From NCBI GenBank assembly GCA_963790075.1, contig CAWBNG010000004.1:310001-374000 (forward strand): a stretch of 64,000 nucleotides of DNA. The letters are read 5' to 3'. How positions within the stretch are numbered: the first letter of the stretch is position 1; each line of letters opens with the position of its first letter. The stretch is from CAYOUV01 sp963790075. GTDB lineage: Bacteria > Chloroflexota > Anaerolineae > Anaerolineales > Villigracilaceae. The position numbers and the translations under genes are program-made. Of this stretch, positions 17,132 to 25,897 are shown one piece after another. The notes under the pieces were generated by a model. It was not told where the DNA came from. It made no database searches and worked only from the letters and a program-made list of their open reading frames with translations.

Positions 17132-18549
17132 CAATCAACCGCACTCCCCTGCTTGGAAAAATCTTCCCGCCGGATGGCCGGCCGACAGTCGTCGAATTTG
17201 TCCTGTGGGGGCTTGGTTTGGTTCTGGGCGTGAGCCTGTTCATCCTGACGCGTAATTTCGTCGCCGGCTGGACCCTGACCCCGCTGCCCGGCCTCCCCGT
17301 CTCATCCTTGCCGGAAAAGCTGCCACTTTCCAGCGAGACGCCAACGCCGCAGACGCCGCAAGTCCAACTGCCTAAACCCTGGGACGGCGCCAGCCGCGTG
17401 ACGGTGCTGTTCCTTGGCCTGGATGCGCGTGACTGGGTGGCTGGGGAAGGCGCACCGCGGTCTGATACCATGATGCTGTTGACGGTCGATCCGCAGAGCA
17501 AGACCGCCGGGATGTTGTCGATCCCGCGCGACATGTGGGTTCCGATACCTGGCATCGGCTATAGCAAGATCAACACTGCCTTCGCCTATGGCCAGGCTGC
17601 CAAACTGCCTGGGGGCGGACCGGGACTGGCCATGAAAACGGTTGAAGCCTTCATCGGCGTGCCGATCGACCATTACATCCAGGTGGATTTCACCGCCTTT
17701 GAAGAGGCAATCGACGGGATGGGCGGGCTGGACCTGTGCATTGACGAGAAGATCCGGGTCGACCCTATCGGTCCCATGCTCCCGAAGGTGATCAAGCCCG
17801 GATGCCAGACCCTGCCGGGTTATATGGTGCTGGCCTACGCTCGCCAGCGCAAGGATACGCGAGAAGGCGATATCGACCGCGCCCGCCACCAGCAGAAGGT
17901 CGTCCTGGCGCTGCGTGACAAAATCCTCGATCCGGCCTATTTCCCGAAATTACTTGCCAAAGCACCGGAGTTGTATCTCAAAATTTCATCTGGAGTGCAC
18001 ACCGATTTGAGCCTGGACGAGATGCTGCGGCTGGCTGCATTGGGACAGCAAATCCCGGTCGAGAACATCCGGCACGGTGTAATCGATTACAGTATGGCCC
18101 CCTTGGACAGTGTGATGGTGGACGGGCTGCGTGCCAGCATCCTGCGTCCCATTCCGGATAAAATCCGCGAGCTGCGCGACGAGATCTTCGACCCCGCCGG
18201 TGTTTTGGGGCCTTCAGCGCAAGGCGACCCGGTCGCGTTGATGAAAGCCGAGGGCGCGCACCTGAAGTTATTAAACGGCTCGACCGACAGCAAGCTGGCG
18301 GAACAGACCCAGCAATACCTGAACGCCCAAGGTGCGCATGTGGACCAGGTTGGCACAGCTGACCAGCATTACAGCAGCACGGTCGTCACGCTATACAGCT
18401 ACAATCTTTATACCCTGCGCTACCTGTCTGCACTATTCAAGTTAAGCACCCCAGGGCAGGTCCGTTTCAAATTTGACCCAACTTCGCCGATCGATGTGGA
18501 AGTCATCCTTGGCAAGGACTGGCAGCGGAACAATCCGATGCCCAAATAA
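17128..18549 (+). CDS. LytR-CpsA-Psr (LCP) family protein
   Basis: LCP proteins transfer undecaprenyl-linked glycopolymers onto the cell wall. The 473-residue product has an N-terminal transmembrane segment (residues 22-44), a proline-rich spacer, and the LCP catalytic domain with conserved acidic and arginine residues (FLGLDARD, RSDTMMLLTVDP, LSIPRDMWVPIPG, YARQRKDTREGDIDRARHQQ). A C-terminal LytR_C-type domain (LLNGSTDSKLAEQTQQYL) follows. The start is TTG at 17128, overlapping the arfB stop; no better start lies before the membrane helix. In organisms without classical teichoic acids the acceptor polymer is uncertain. Confidence 0.92.
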   Translation: MTINRTPLLGKIFPPDGRPTVVEFVLWGLGLVLGVSLFILTRNFVAGWTLTPLPGLPVSSLPEKLPLSSETPTPQTPQVQLPKPWDGASRVTVLFLGLDARDWVAGEGAPRSDTMMLLTVDPQSKTAGMLSIPRDMWVPIPGIGYSKINTAFAYGQAAKLPGGGPGLAMKTVEAFIGVPIDHYIQVDFTAFEEAIDGMGGLDLCIDEKIRVDPIGPMLPKVIKPGCQTLPGYMVLAYARQRKDTREGDIDRARHQQKVVLALRDKILDPAYFPKLLAKAPELYLKISSGVHTDLSLDEMLRLAALGQQIPVENIRHGVIDYSMAPLDSVMVDGLRASILRPIPDKIRELRDEIFDPAGVLGPSAQGDPVALMKAEGAHLKLLNGSTDSKLAEQTQQYLNAQGAHVDQVGTADQHYSSTVVTLYSYNLYTLRYLSALFKLSTPGQVRFKFDPTSPIDVEVILGKDWQRNNPMPK

Positions 18550-18580
18550 GAACAACAGCCCGGCATAGCACAAATCGTTT

Positions 18581-18863
18581 ATGTGTAAAAACCTGCGCGT
18601 TCGAAAATTTTCACTGCGGCCACCCCCGAAGAGGACGAAATCGTTGGGCGACATTTCAATACCTGAAAGATCTGACCGAGAAGGGCGTGATGATCCTGGT
18701 CGGACGTACGCTCAACACGGATGAGTCGACCTTCGGTATCGCCGCCTTTGAAGCACAGGCTGAAGTCGCGATGCGCGTCCTCGTGTACAACGACCCGGCG
18801 ATCAAACAGGGGGTCATGACGGCCACCCTGTTTCCCTATCGCGTGGCATTGATGCGTGCATAA
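18581..18863 (+). pseudogene. YCII-domain protein remnant, frameshifted
   Basis: Translation of the second half gives a typical YCII (YciI-like) ferredoxin-fold protein: FQYLKDLTEKGVMILVGRTL, NTDESTFGIAAFEAQAEVA and a final FPYRVALMRA ending at the TAA at 18861. The upstream part TATPEEDEIVGRHF-like is in another frame, with a break around 18650-18658, and the extreme N-terminus has an in-frame stop near 18585. No start restores a complete protein, so it is a decayed gene or carries sequencing indels. YCII proteins are small enzymes or scaffolds of mostly unknown role. Confidence 0.75.
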
Positions 18864-18936
18864 CCGGGTTCACCCCCTGGCGCAAACCACCTTCTGAAAC
18901 CAAATTTGGTATATTTATAGGTAGGAGGTGTAAGTA

Positions 18937-19380
18937 ATGTCCAAAATTATTTTTAGGGGTAGTGAATACGATACGATTGACGCATTGCCCCCCGAGATAC
19001 GTCAGGCTTACCAAGAACAGCTGCACAGGCGCATCGACCAGGAAATGGGTGGACAATATGAATTTAATCTGGATCATATTCCTTCGGATGTCCAGGAAAT
19101 CTACGAACAGGTATTGGGTCGACTGCAAGAAAAGGCCGCACCCCCCAGACCGGTAGACAATTTGCCAAGTATGCAGGATTTGTTCGACCGGGCCGCCCCC
19201 TCAGCCAAACAAAACATGAGTTCTGATAAGAACTCATTTCGTCCATCCCCACCATTGATCAATTCGAGGCAGCCGGCCATCGAAGCAGAAAGTCGTGCCC
19301 GCCGGATGGCTCTGGGGATCCTGCTGGCAGCCATCCTGTTGGCTGGCGTGGTCGTCGCTGTTGCTCTGGTTTTACATTAA
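18937..19380 (+). CDS. Hypothetical tail-anchored membrane protein, 147 aa
   Basis: Unrecognised. A soluble, charged N-terminal part (residues 1-75, helical) is followed by a proline- and serine-rich linker and one C-terminal transmembrane helix (about 123-146, LGILLAAILLAGVVVAVALVL). A near-perfect Shine-Dalgarno, GGAGGTG, lies 6 nt before the ATG, and a strong terminator follows. The topology suggests a cytoplasmic domain tethered to the membrane by its tail. Confidence 0.7.
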   Translation: MSKIIFRGSEYDTIDALPPEIRQAYQEQLHRRIDQEMGGQYEFNLDHIPSDVQEIYEQVLGRLQEKAAPPRPVDNLPSMQDLFDRAAPSAKQNMSSDKNSFRPSPPLINSRQPAIEAESRARRMALGILLAAILLAGVVVAVALVLH

Positions 19381-19400
19381 GCGAGACTTAATTTCAAGCA

Positions 19401-19434
19401 AAAGGCCAAGGATACTCATACCCTTGGCCTTTTT
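19401..19434. terminator. Bidirectional terminator
   Basis: An 11-bp stem (AAAGGCCAAGG at 19401-19411, complement at 19422-19432) with flanking A and T runs lies between two convergent genes and can terminate both. Confidence 0.85.
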
Positions 19435-19451
19435 GAATTTATGCATCGCTT

Positions 19452-20381
19452 TTAGCGATCCAATTCAATATCGTCCAGGGAAATTTCGTCTTCGATGGCT
19501 TCAAGATGAGTAATGACGACTGCATCGCCAATTGCTGTGCGGATGTCGCGTTCAAGATCTTCAGCAATGTGGTGAGAATCGTGAACCGTCCAATCCCCAG
19601 GTACAAGCACGTGCACTGAGACGAAACGGCGTGAGGCCGCTTCACGGGTGCGCAGGGCATGGAAATCGATGCCTTTTTCGCGATATTGGTTCAGCACCGC
19701 TTCGATTTTTTGCTGCTCGGAATCAGGCAGTGAGGCATCCATCAGACCGGCTACCGAACGGCGGATCAACCGGATCCCAGTCCAGACAATATTAACAGCA
19801 ACACCCAGCGCCACCAGTGGATCGAGGATTTGCCAGCCTGTGAGAGCAACGGCTCCAACCCCGCCGATTACGCCGACTGAGGTCCACACGTCGGTCATCA
19901 AGTGGTTGGCATCCGCTTCAAGCGTGATCGAGCGGTAATTTTTCCCCGCCGAAAGCAGGATGCGTGAAACTGCAAAGTTGACCAGAGTGGCTGCCAACGA
20001 GACTCCCAGACCGATCCCCAACTGTTCCAACGGGATTGGATTGAGCAGGCGCTCGATGGCGGTATAGGCAATTCCAATTGCGGCCACCAGGATTAGAATT
20101 CCTTCTGCGGTGCTTGAAAAATATTCGGCTTTGCCATGCCCATACATGTGACTCTCGTCTGGCGGGCGGGCTGCAACCGTCAGCATCCATAAGGCGAATC
20201 CGGCTGCCACCAGATTGATCAGCGACTCAATGGCATCCGAGAGCAAACCAACTGAGTCGGTTAATAGATATGCTCCAGTCTTAAGGGTAATGGTCAGGAT
20301 CGCTGCCACAATTGAAAGCCAGGCAAAGCGAGTTAAAGACGCGCGATTTGTAATTCTTTTGGGTGTCTGGTCGGATGACAT
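19452..20381 (-). CDS. Cation diffusion facilitator (CDF) metal exporter
   Basis: A 309-residue, six-helix antiporter that exports divalent metals such as Zn, Fe or Mn. The paired intramembrane metal-site motifs are present: LSDAIESLINL in helix 2 and HLMTDVWTSVGV in helix 5. The C-terminal cytoplasmic dimerisation domain (residues about 210-300) ends with VVITHLEAIEDE. The helix 2 motif DxxxS rather than the zinc-type HxxxD leaves the metal preference open. It is monocistronic, with a shared terminator at its 3' side. Confidence 0.92.
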   Translation of the reverse strand: MSSDQTPKRITNRASLTRFAWLSIVAAILTITLKTGAYLLTDSVGLLSDAIESLINLVAAGFALWMLTVAARPPDESHMYGHGKAEYFSSTAEGILILVAAIGIAYTAIERLLNPIPLEQLGIGLGVSLAATLVNFAVSRILLSAGKNYRSITLEADANHLMTDVWTSVGVIGGVGAVALTGWQILDPLVALGVAVNIVWTGIRLIRRSVAGLMDASLPDSEQQKIEAVLNQYREKGIDFHALRTREAASRRFVSVHVLVPGDWTVHDSHHIAEDLERDIRTAIGDAVVITHLEAIEDEISLDDIELDR

Positions 20382-20544
20382 AAGGTGTCCTCAATTTTCG
20401 AGCATGAGGCCGCCGGTCGTAGAATTCAATTGATACGATTGGGAGAATCAGCCGTAGCTACGACTTTGAAAAACTGGCGCCGATAGTAAAATGATACCTA
20501 AATTCACATCCCATGATAAGGGACAAATGTCATAGATCGATTAG

Positions 20545-20573
20545 CTCGGGGCGGGTCTTAGACCCGCCCCGAG
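20545..20573. repeat. 13-bp perfect inverted repeat
   Basis: CTCGGGGCGGGTC at 20545-20557 is mirrored exactly at 20561-20573 with a 3-nt loop. It lies 10 nt past the kbl stop and could terminate kbl on the minus strand, but no T-run follows on either side. Confidence 0.6.
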
Positions 20574-20583
20574 GCCCAATTTG

Positions 20584-21762
20584 CTAAATCACACCCAGTT
20601 GCTTGCCGACCTTGGCGAAGGCTTCCAGGCCCTTGTCCAGATCGTCCCGGCTGTGCGCAGCGGAGATCATCACACGGATACGCGCCTTGCCCTGCGGCAC
20701 GGTCGGATAGCCGATCGCCATGCCGAACACGCCGGCTTCGTACAAGTCTCGGCTGAACTGCTGTGCCAGTTTTGCATCCCCCAGCATGATCGGTGTGATG
20801 GGAGTCTGGCTCTGACCGGTGTCGAAGCCCAGCTTCTTCATCTCAGCTTTGAAGTACTTGGCGTTGTCCCATAACTTATCAACCAGTTCGGTCGATTCTT
20901 CCAGCAAGTCGACTGCAGCAAGACAGGCGGCTGTATCCGGAACTGTCATGGCCGAGGAGAACAGGAATGGCCGTCCGCGCTGGTGTAGCCATTCGACAAT
21001 GGCCGCGTTGCCTGCCACCACCCCGCCCACCACGCCGAAGGCCTTGGAGAGTGTGCCGACTTCCACGTCCACCTTGCCGTGCAGTCCAAAGTGATCGACG
21101 ATGCCGCGTCCGCCCTTGCCGAGGACGCCCTCGCCGTGCGCGTCGTCCACCATGAGCAGGATGTCGTAGCGGTCGGCCACCTCGTAAATCTTATCGAGCG
21201 GGGCGATATCGCCGTCCATGCTGAAGACACCGTCGGTCACGATTAACGCTCGGCGGTAGTCCGATAGGTTGTCTTTGATGGCGATTTCCAACGCTTTGGG
21301 GTTGTTGTGTTCGTAGGCGATGATCTTGGCACCCGAAAGGCGGCAGCCATCGATGATGCTGGCGTGGTTCAGCCGGTCGGAGAAGATCACATCATCCTTG
21401 CCAATCAGGGCCGGGATAGTAGCCAAATTGGCGTTAAAGCCGGACTGGAAGGTAATGGCGGCCTCCACGCCTTTGAACTTGGCCAGGCGTTTTTCGAGCT
21501 CGACGTGCAGGTCCATCGTCCCGGCAATCGAACGCACCGCGCCCGGGCCGACGCCGTATTTGTCGCATGCTTGTTTGGCGGCCTGGACCAGCTTCGGGTG
21601 GTTCGCCAGCCCGAGGTAATTATTTGAGCAAAAGTTCAACACCTGCTTGCCATCCACTACCAGCCAGGCACCCTGTGGCGAAGACAAAGTGCGGATGTGG
21701 TTGTACAGGCCGGCTTCTTTCAAGCCTTCGATTTCTTGTTTGACCCAGTCGATTTTGGACAT
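20584..21762 (-). CDS. kbl: Glycine C-acetyltransferase / alpha-oxoamine synthase
   Basis: A PLP enzyme of the alpha-oxoamine synthase family (392 residues). It condenses an acyl-CoA with an amino acid; as Kbl it converts glycine and acetyl-CoA to 2-amino-3-oxobutyrate and back in threonine breakdown. Visible motifs are the PLP-lysine K240 in VGTLSKAFGVVGG, DDAHGEG at 206-212 and SNNYLGLANHP at 46-56. Overall similarity is to Kbl, but BioF shares the same motifs and no threonine dehydrogenase gene is adjacent, so the acyl donor is not certain. Confidence 0.87.
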   Translation of the reverse strand: MSKIDWVKQEIEGLKEAGLYNHIRTLSSPQGAWLVVDGKQVLNFCSNNYLGLANHPKLVQAAKQACDKYGVGPGAVRSIAGTMDLHVELEKRLAKFKGVEAAITFQSGFNANLATIPALIGKDDVIFSDRLNHASIIDGCRLSGAKIIAYEHNNPKALEIAIKDNLSDYRRALIVTDGVFSMDGDIAPLDKIYEVADRYDILLMVDDAHGEGVLGKGGRGIVDHFGLHGKVDVEVGTLSKAFGVVGGVVAGNAAIVEWLHQRGRPFLFSSAMTVPDTAACLAAVDLLEESTELVDKLWDNAKYFKAEMKKLGFDTGQSQTPITPIMLGDAKLAQQFSRDLYEAGVFGMAIGYPTVPQGKARIRVMISAAHSRDDLDKGLEAFAKVGKQLGVI

Positions 21763-21813
21763 CAGTTTCTCCCTTTGAGTGTGAGTTGATGGAAAACGGT
21801 AACCTGGGAGGGG

Positions 21814-22695
21814 CTACTCGTGCGGCTTATCACTATCAATTATATCCTTATTCGTTTCGTCCTCAGCCAGCAGGCCAAGTTCAACCAGCGCTGCCCGGAC
21901 CTTGGATTGTGCCCCCTCTTTAACGATCACGGTGGTGGGACCCAGTGGCTCAGACAGAAAGCGTCCCGCTCTGGATTTGCGCAGCTCGTTCAGCACCTCG
22001 GGGCTGCTGACCCTTAAAACGACCGGATGCTCGACCCGAGCCTCGGTCCCGTTTCGCTCCCAACGTTTGAGCGCCTTGACCAATGTCGGCGGGAGGCCTG
22101 CGGCAGCATGTTTGGCCAATAAAGCCAGCAAATGCTCAACTTTTAGCCCCTGTTCCTGGGCGTGTTTGAGCGAGGTAGTGGTCACTTGATAGCGGTATTC
22201 GTCCCCTTTCTCGTCCAGCCATTCACAAAAGCGGGCGACCTGGTAGCGCACTGCCCGGGGTACTGTCCGCGCTACGACGATTTTTCCCTGCGAGGAGACG
22301 TGTAACTTGCCATTTTCGTTCGAGGCTATTGGTTCGGAGCGGAGTCGAAAGGCAGTCGCTGGCCGATCAGCCTCGGGTGCGGCCAGATCGAGCGTTCCCA
22401 GCCAGAATAAAGGGCCGGTCATAAGGTAACTTACCAATCTGCCATCGATAGCATCCCAATTGGCGAAACCGCGCAGGTACTCGCCGTCAGATTGGCGCTT
22501 GACGAACCACGAATCGTAGTCGCCAGCCGGGCGCTGGAAATCGGGATACCTGTCCTTGATGGCGCGGATAAATGCCGGCATACTCCACCATTTACCCTCG
22601 GGTATGGCTTCCAGCAAGTGAAGCAAAAATTCGCGCGTTACCAGCGGCTGATTGGTCCACTCGCCTTCAAAGGTCAGACCAGGCAACTGGCGCAA
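21814..22695 (-). CDS. Helicase-associated C-terminal domain protein (3' part of a split gene)
   Basis: This frame carries the Helicase_C_3 / XPB-like C-terminal domain (VSSQGKIVVARTVPRAVRYQVARF, YRYQVTTTSLKHAQEQGLK, LEPLGPTTVIVKE-like end). Family members are about 550 residues or more and begin with the sequence found in the adjoining upstream frame (22700-23464). A one-base shift near 22702-22708 joins them into NSE-SLNELRQLPGL without loss. As it stands, the only start is a TTG at 22695 with no ribosome binding site. Function is unknown; relatives occur alone in Actinobacteria and Chloroflexota. Confidence 0.75.
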   Translation of the reverse strand: MRQLPGLTFEGEWTNQPLVTREFLLHLLEAIPEGKWWSMPAFIRAIKDRYPDFQRPAGDYDSWFVKRQSDGEYLRGFANWDAIDGRLVSYLMTGPLFWLGTLDLAAPEADRPATAFRLRSEPIASNENGKLHVSSQGKIVVARTVPRAVRYQVARFCEWLDEKGDEYRYQVTTTSLKHAQEQGLKVEHLLALLAKHAAAGLPPTLVKALKRWERNGTEARVEHPVVLRVSSPEVLNELRKSRAGRFLSEPLGPTTVIVKEGAQSKVRAALVELGLLAEDETNKDIIDSDKPHE

Positions 22696-22699
22696 TTCA

Positions 22700-23464
22700 T
22701 TAAGACTTCTCGCTATTCAACCAGGCGTCAGTCAGCATGCGCAAAGCCTCGGCGCGCGAGGCTTCGAGGAATGTTTTTACAGGGTCAGGCTGCGGAACGG
22801 CATGGCGCATCAAACCGGCTGCTGCCAGCAGGTCTAATAAAAATTGCTGAGAGACCCGCAGAGAGGGCGGTTCCATCCCCAGCCGCAGGGCAACCAACAG
22901 CGTGCAGGCATCATCCAAGATCGCATCTGAAGCCGGGACGGCTACGGTCCTTTCAGCTGGTGTGGCCGGGTGTCCCAGGGGTTCGGATGGGTTTGCGGAT
23001 GGGATCGATTTTTGGAGAGTCTCTTTGGGTCTTGTGCTTTTAAGCAGCGGCAGCAAATCGTCAGGGATGTAGGCAAATTCCTGCAGGCCTTTGGATGTTT
23101 CGAAGAAAGCGCGTGCCAGTAGCGCGCGGTAATACAGCATCTCGGCCGCTGAGAATGGCGTGCGGTGTGGGTGTTCGCGATCGCGACGGCCGGGACCCAT
23201 CTCGCGGATCTCGCCGAAACGGCGTACGAAGGAGGCCCAAGGTAAGCGCCCGTTCTTGGCCAGCAGTGCTAACAATCCCTCGCGCGCCTCAACGGGCAAA
23301 GCCTCTGTAATTTCAAGGATCAAACCGGGATCATGCAGCGCTGCGACCAGTTCGTCGCGGGCAGCCTCGATATCTATGGCTGATAGCAGCACACCCCACA
23401 ATTCCGCAACGATACGAAGGTGCCCAAGGTCGTGGCTGTAAAGGGAGTGCTCAAGGTCCGGCAT
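22700..23464 (-). CDS. Helicase-associated protein, N-terminal part (5' part of a split gene)
   Basis: A 254-residue frame with the conserved opening MPDLEHSLYSHDLGHLRIVAELWG and WASFVRRFG, a start typical of the helicase-associated family. It ends prematurely with a TAA at 22700, immediately before the frame that holds the expected C-terminal domain. The start is 8 nt after the lipid kinase stop, so the two are in one operon. Treat it and the 21814-22695 frame as one gene interrupted by a single-base insertion (the A in GAGAAGT on the coding strand) or by an assembly indel. Confidence 0.75.
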   Translation of the reverse strand: MPDLEHSLYSHDLGHLRIVAELWGVLLSAIDIEAARDELVAALHDPGLILEITEALPVEAREGLLALLAKNGRLPWASFVRRFGEIREMGPGRRDREHPHRTPFSAAEMLYYRALLARAFFETSKGLQEFAYIPDDLLPLLKSTRPKETLQKSIPSANPSEPLGHPATPAERTVAVPASDAILDDACTLLVALRLGMEPPSLRVSQQFLLDLLAAAGLMRHAVPQPDPVKTFLEASRAEALRMLTDAWLNSEKS

Positions 23465-23472
23465 ACGTCAAA

Positions 23473-24390
23473 TCAGGGTCGCACAACCCGGATTGCGCTG
23501 GGGAAGGTCGTAATCGAAAGTTGGCGTACATTGGTGCCAAAGCCGGAGAAAATTTCGCCGTCGGCATGGATGTAGAGCGGCCGGTCGGATGTCAGGCTCA
23601 TTTGGGTACAGGTTCCCAGATGCACCTGCTTGAAGCGCCCGTGTGTGCCTTTCATCACTTCTGGAATCAGCCGAAACATCATCGGGCGCGAGACTTTGCG
23701 AATAAATGCAAAGTCGAGCAGGCCATCGTCGAGTTTGGCGTTCGGGGCGACCAGGAACCCGCCCCCTTCGCGCGGACCATTGCACAGGGTCAGCATCAGG
23801 GCCGGCACGTCCCAGCTCTGGTCATCGACCTCAATGTGCAGCCCCATGGCGTCAAAATTCAGGATAATGGTCTGGATGACTGCGGTCAGATACATCAAAA
23901 AGCCACGCACGATTGGCAGCTTATGTGAGCGGATGGTGACCACCGCGTCAAACCCAATCCCCAGCGAGTTATCGAAGTACTCGGCGTGGTCGTGTTCGTC
24001 ACGGAAGAGAGCCAGGTCGATCGGCTTGGGCTCGGCAGTCAAGGCGAAGCGCAGGGCCTCAACCGGATTGGTCGGGATGCCGATCGCATGTGCAAAGTCG
24101 TTGCCCGAGCCGACTGGGACGACGCCCAGAATCGGGCGCTTCTTCTCGCGCACCTGCATCAATCCGTTGACCACTTCGTGAACGGTTCCATCGCCACCCA
24201 CAGCGACTACCATATCGTAGCCATCCTTGGCAGCCTGTTGGGCTAATTCGATTGCATGGGTCGGATAAACCGTACCGGTCCAGTCGGCAGTGCCAAATTC
24301 ACTGACGATCGGACGTAAATCAGCGGCTACCGACCAGGATTGACCGAGATCTGCCATCGGGTTGAAGATCAATTTGACTTTGTGAGGCAT
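23473..24390 (-). CDS. Diacylglycerol/lipid kinase family protein (YegS/DgkB-like)
   Basis: A 305-residue lipid kinase of the DAGK catalytic superfamily. The nucleotide-binding GGDGT occurs in VVAVGGDGTVHEVVNGLM, followed by PVGSGNDFAHAIGIP, and the C-terminal beta-sandwich has GPREGGGFLVAPNAKLDDGLLDF. It probably phosphorylates diacylglycerol or a related lipid at the membrane with ATP. It is upstream of, and likely cotranscribed with, the split helicase-associated gene. Confidence 0.92.
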   Translation of the reverse strand: MPHKVKLIFNPMADLGQSWSVAADLRPIVSEFGTADWTGTVYPTHAIELAQQAAKDGYDMVVAVGGDGTVHEVVNGLMQVREKKRPILGVVPVGSGNDFAHAIGIPTNPVEALRFALTAEPKPIDLALFRDEHDHAEYFDNSLGIGFDAVVTIRSHKLPIVRGFLMYLTAVIQTIILNFDAMGLHIEVDDQSWDVPALMLTLCNGPREGGGFLVAPNAKLDDGLLDFAFIRKVSRPMMFRLIPEVMKGTHGRFKQVHLGTCTQMSLTSDRPLYIHADGEIFSGFGTNVRQLSITTFPSAIRVVRP

Positions 24391-24442
24391 TGCAATTCTC
24401 CAAAAGGGGGATTTGTAAACATTATAACCCCCGTCAAAGCAA

Positions 24443-24465
24443 ACGGAGGCCGTGCAGGCCTCCGT
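24443..24465. terminator. Hairpin after the GGDEF gene
   Basis: A 9-bp perfect stem (24443-24451, 24457-24465) with a 5-nt loop just past the stop of the GAF-GGDEF gene on the minus strand. Confidence 0.6.
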
Positions 24466-24467
24466 AA

Positions 24468-25706
24468 TTATGAAGTTTCGCCAACCAATTGCCCCGTGGG
24501 GCCGCGGGCCACTACGAATGAGCCACGATTATGCTTCTTGGCTCGGTATAGGGCTTCATCAGCGGAGCGCAGCAGACCGGCTGCTGTCACCGCATGGACC
24601 GGGTAAAGTGCTATCCCGCCAGACATGCTGAGGGAAATGTTATCCCCATTGGGTGCCTTGAATTTAAATCTCTCAAATTTCTCAACCATTTTCTCAGCCA
24701 CAATCAAAGCCGAAGAAAGGTCAGTCTGACTCAGGATCAGGGTTAACTCATCGCCACCATAGCGAGCCAAAAAGTCGGATGACCGCAATCCGGTGGCTAA
24801 GTAATTGAATGCAACCCGCAAAACGTCATCACCGGTTGCGTGACCGTAGTTATCATTGACAGCCTTGAATTCATCCACGTCCATCATAACCACAGCAAAG
24901 GAAAATCCGGTGCGGCGCGCCTTCAGGATCTCTTCATCCAAGTGTTCATCCAGGGCACGTCGGTTTGGTAAGCCCGTGACAGTATCGCTGTTTGCTTGTT
25001 GGCTGACGATTTCATGCAAGCGGGCATTGAACACCGCTACAGAAGCCTGATCCGCCAACAGCTGGAGCAACCGTAATTCTGCTGGGCTGAAGCCGCCGTG
25101 GATCGAACGCGACAGGTTCATGACCCCGACAACATCCTCGCCGATTTTGAGAGGGATCCCGATGATCGATCCCGACCAGGTCGGGGGCACTCCCTCATAG
25201 AGAGGATGGTTTGACATGTCCTCGACCAGGATGGTTTCCCCTTTTCGGGCTACGGTGTAGGTCAATCCACGTGGGCGGGGTTTTGCATACACTTTGTCGC
25301 GATTTCCGTCCGAATCCAGGGCGGCACCGAATTCCAAATTGCCGTTGATATATAGGAAAATATGTGCCGTGCGGGCGTTTTTAACCAGCCGCATGGCCTC
25401 TATTACAACTGCGTGCAAGACTGTTGATAAATCCAGGCTGGATGTCAAATTCAGGCTAAGCTTTTTGAGGGCGTCCAGTTCATCCGCTTGTTGGCGCAGG
25501 AGGGTTAGTAAATGGTGATTTGAGATTAATTCATCGGTTACATGGTGAGCGGATTCGACAATACTTTCTTCCCCCTTGACATTTACAATAGAAACAACCA
25601 ACAAATCGAGAAGCCTCAACAGATATTCTCGTTCGTTAGGCGAAGCATCGCTTTCATTTAGGAGACGACGCGCTTCTTCCAGCACCTGCAATCGTGCGTC
25701 GGTCAT
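24468..25706 (-). CDS. GAF-GGDEF diguanylate cyclase
   Basis: A 412-residue soluble sensor with an N-terminal helical region, a GAF domain (about 75-225, ligand or redox sensing) and a C-terminal GGDEF domain that makes cyclic di-GMP. The active-site loop reads GGDEL (317-321) instead of GGDEF; the catalytic acidic and glycine residues are kept. A product-inhibition I-site RSSD (308-311) lies exactly five residues upstream. NRRALDEHLDEE opens the cyclase domain. No membrane segment is seen. Monocistronic. Confidence 0.92.
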   Translation of the reverse strand: MTDARLQVLEEARRLLNESDASPNEREYLLRLLDLLVVSIVNVKGEESIVESAHHVTDELISNHHLLTLLRQQADELDALKKLSLNLTSSLDLSTVLHAVVIEAMRLVKNARTAHIFLYINGNLEFGAALDSDGNRDKVYAKPRPRGLTYTVARKGETILVEDMSNHPLYEGVPPTWSGSIIGIPLKIGEDVVGVMNLSRSIHGGFSPAELRLLQLLADQASVAVFNARLHEIVSQQANSDTVTGLPNRRALDEHLDEEILKARRTGFSFAVVMMDVDEFKAVNDNYGHATGDDVLRVAFNYLATGLRSSDFLARYGGDELTLILSQTDLSSALIVAEKMVEKFERFKFKAPNGDNISLSMSGGIALYPVHAVTAAGLLRSADEALYRAKKHNRGSFVVARGPTGQLVGETS

Positions 25707-25897
25707 TTCCCAAAACCCATGACTTAATATAGCATAGAACCGTATATCTTACACATTGGTAATTAATTCCATTTGGCGCTTAGAGTCGGCAGGAAATTTA
25801 AAAATTTTTAGTAGTCCCCGCACTGTTTGTGCGAGACAGACCGGCAAATCGTTCTATGTTAGAATGACAGCATCAATCGAAACATTCGGAGGCAACT

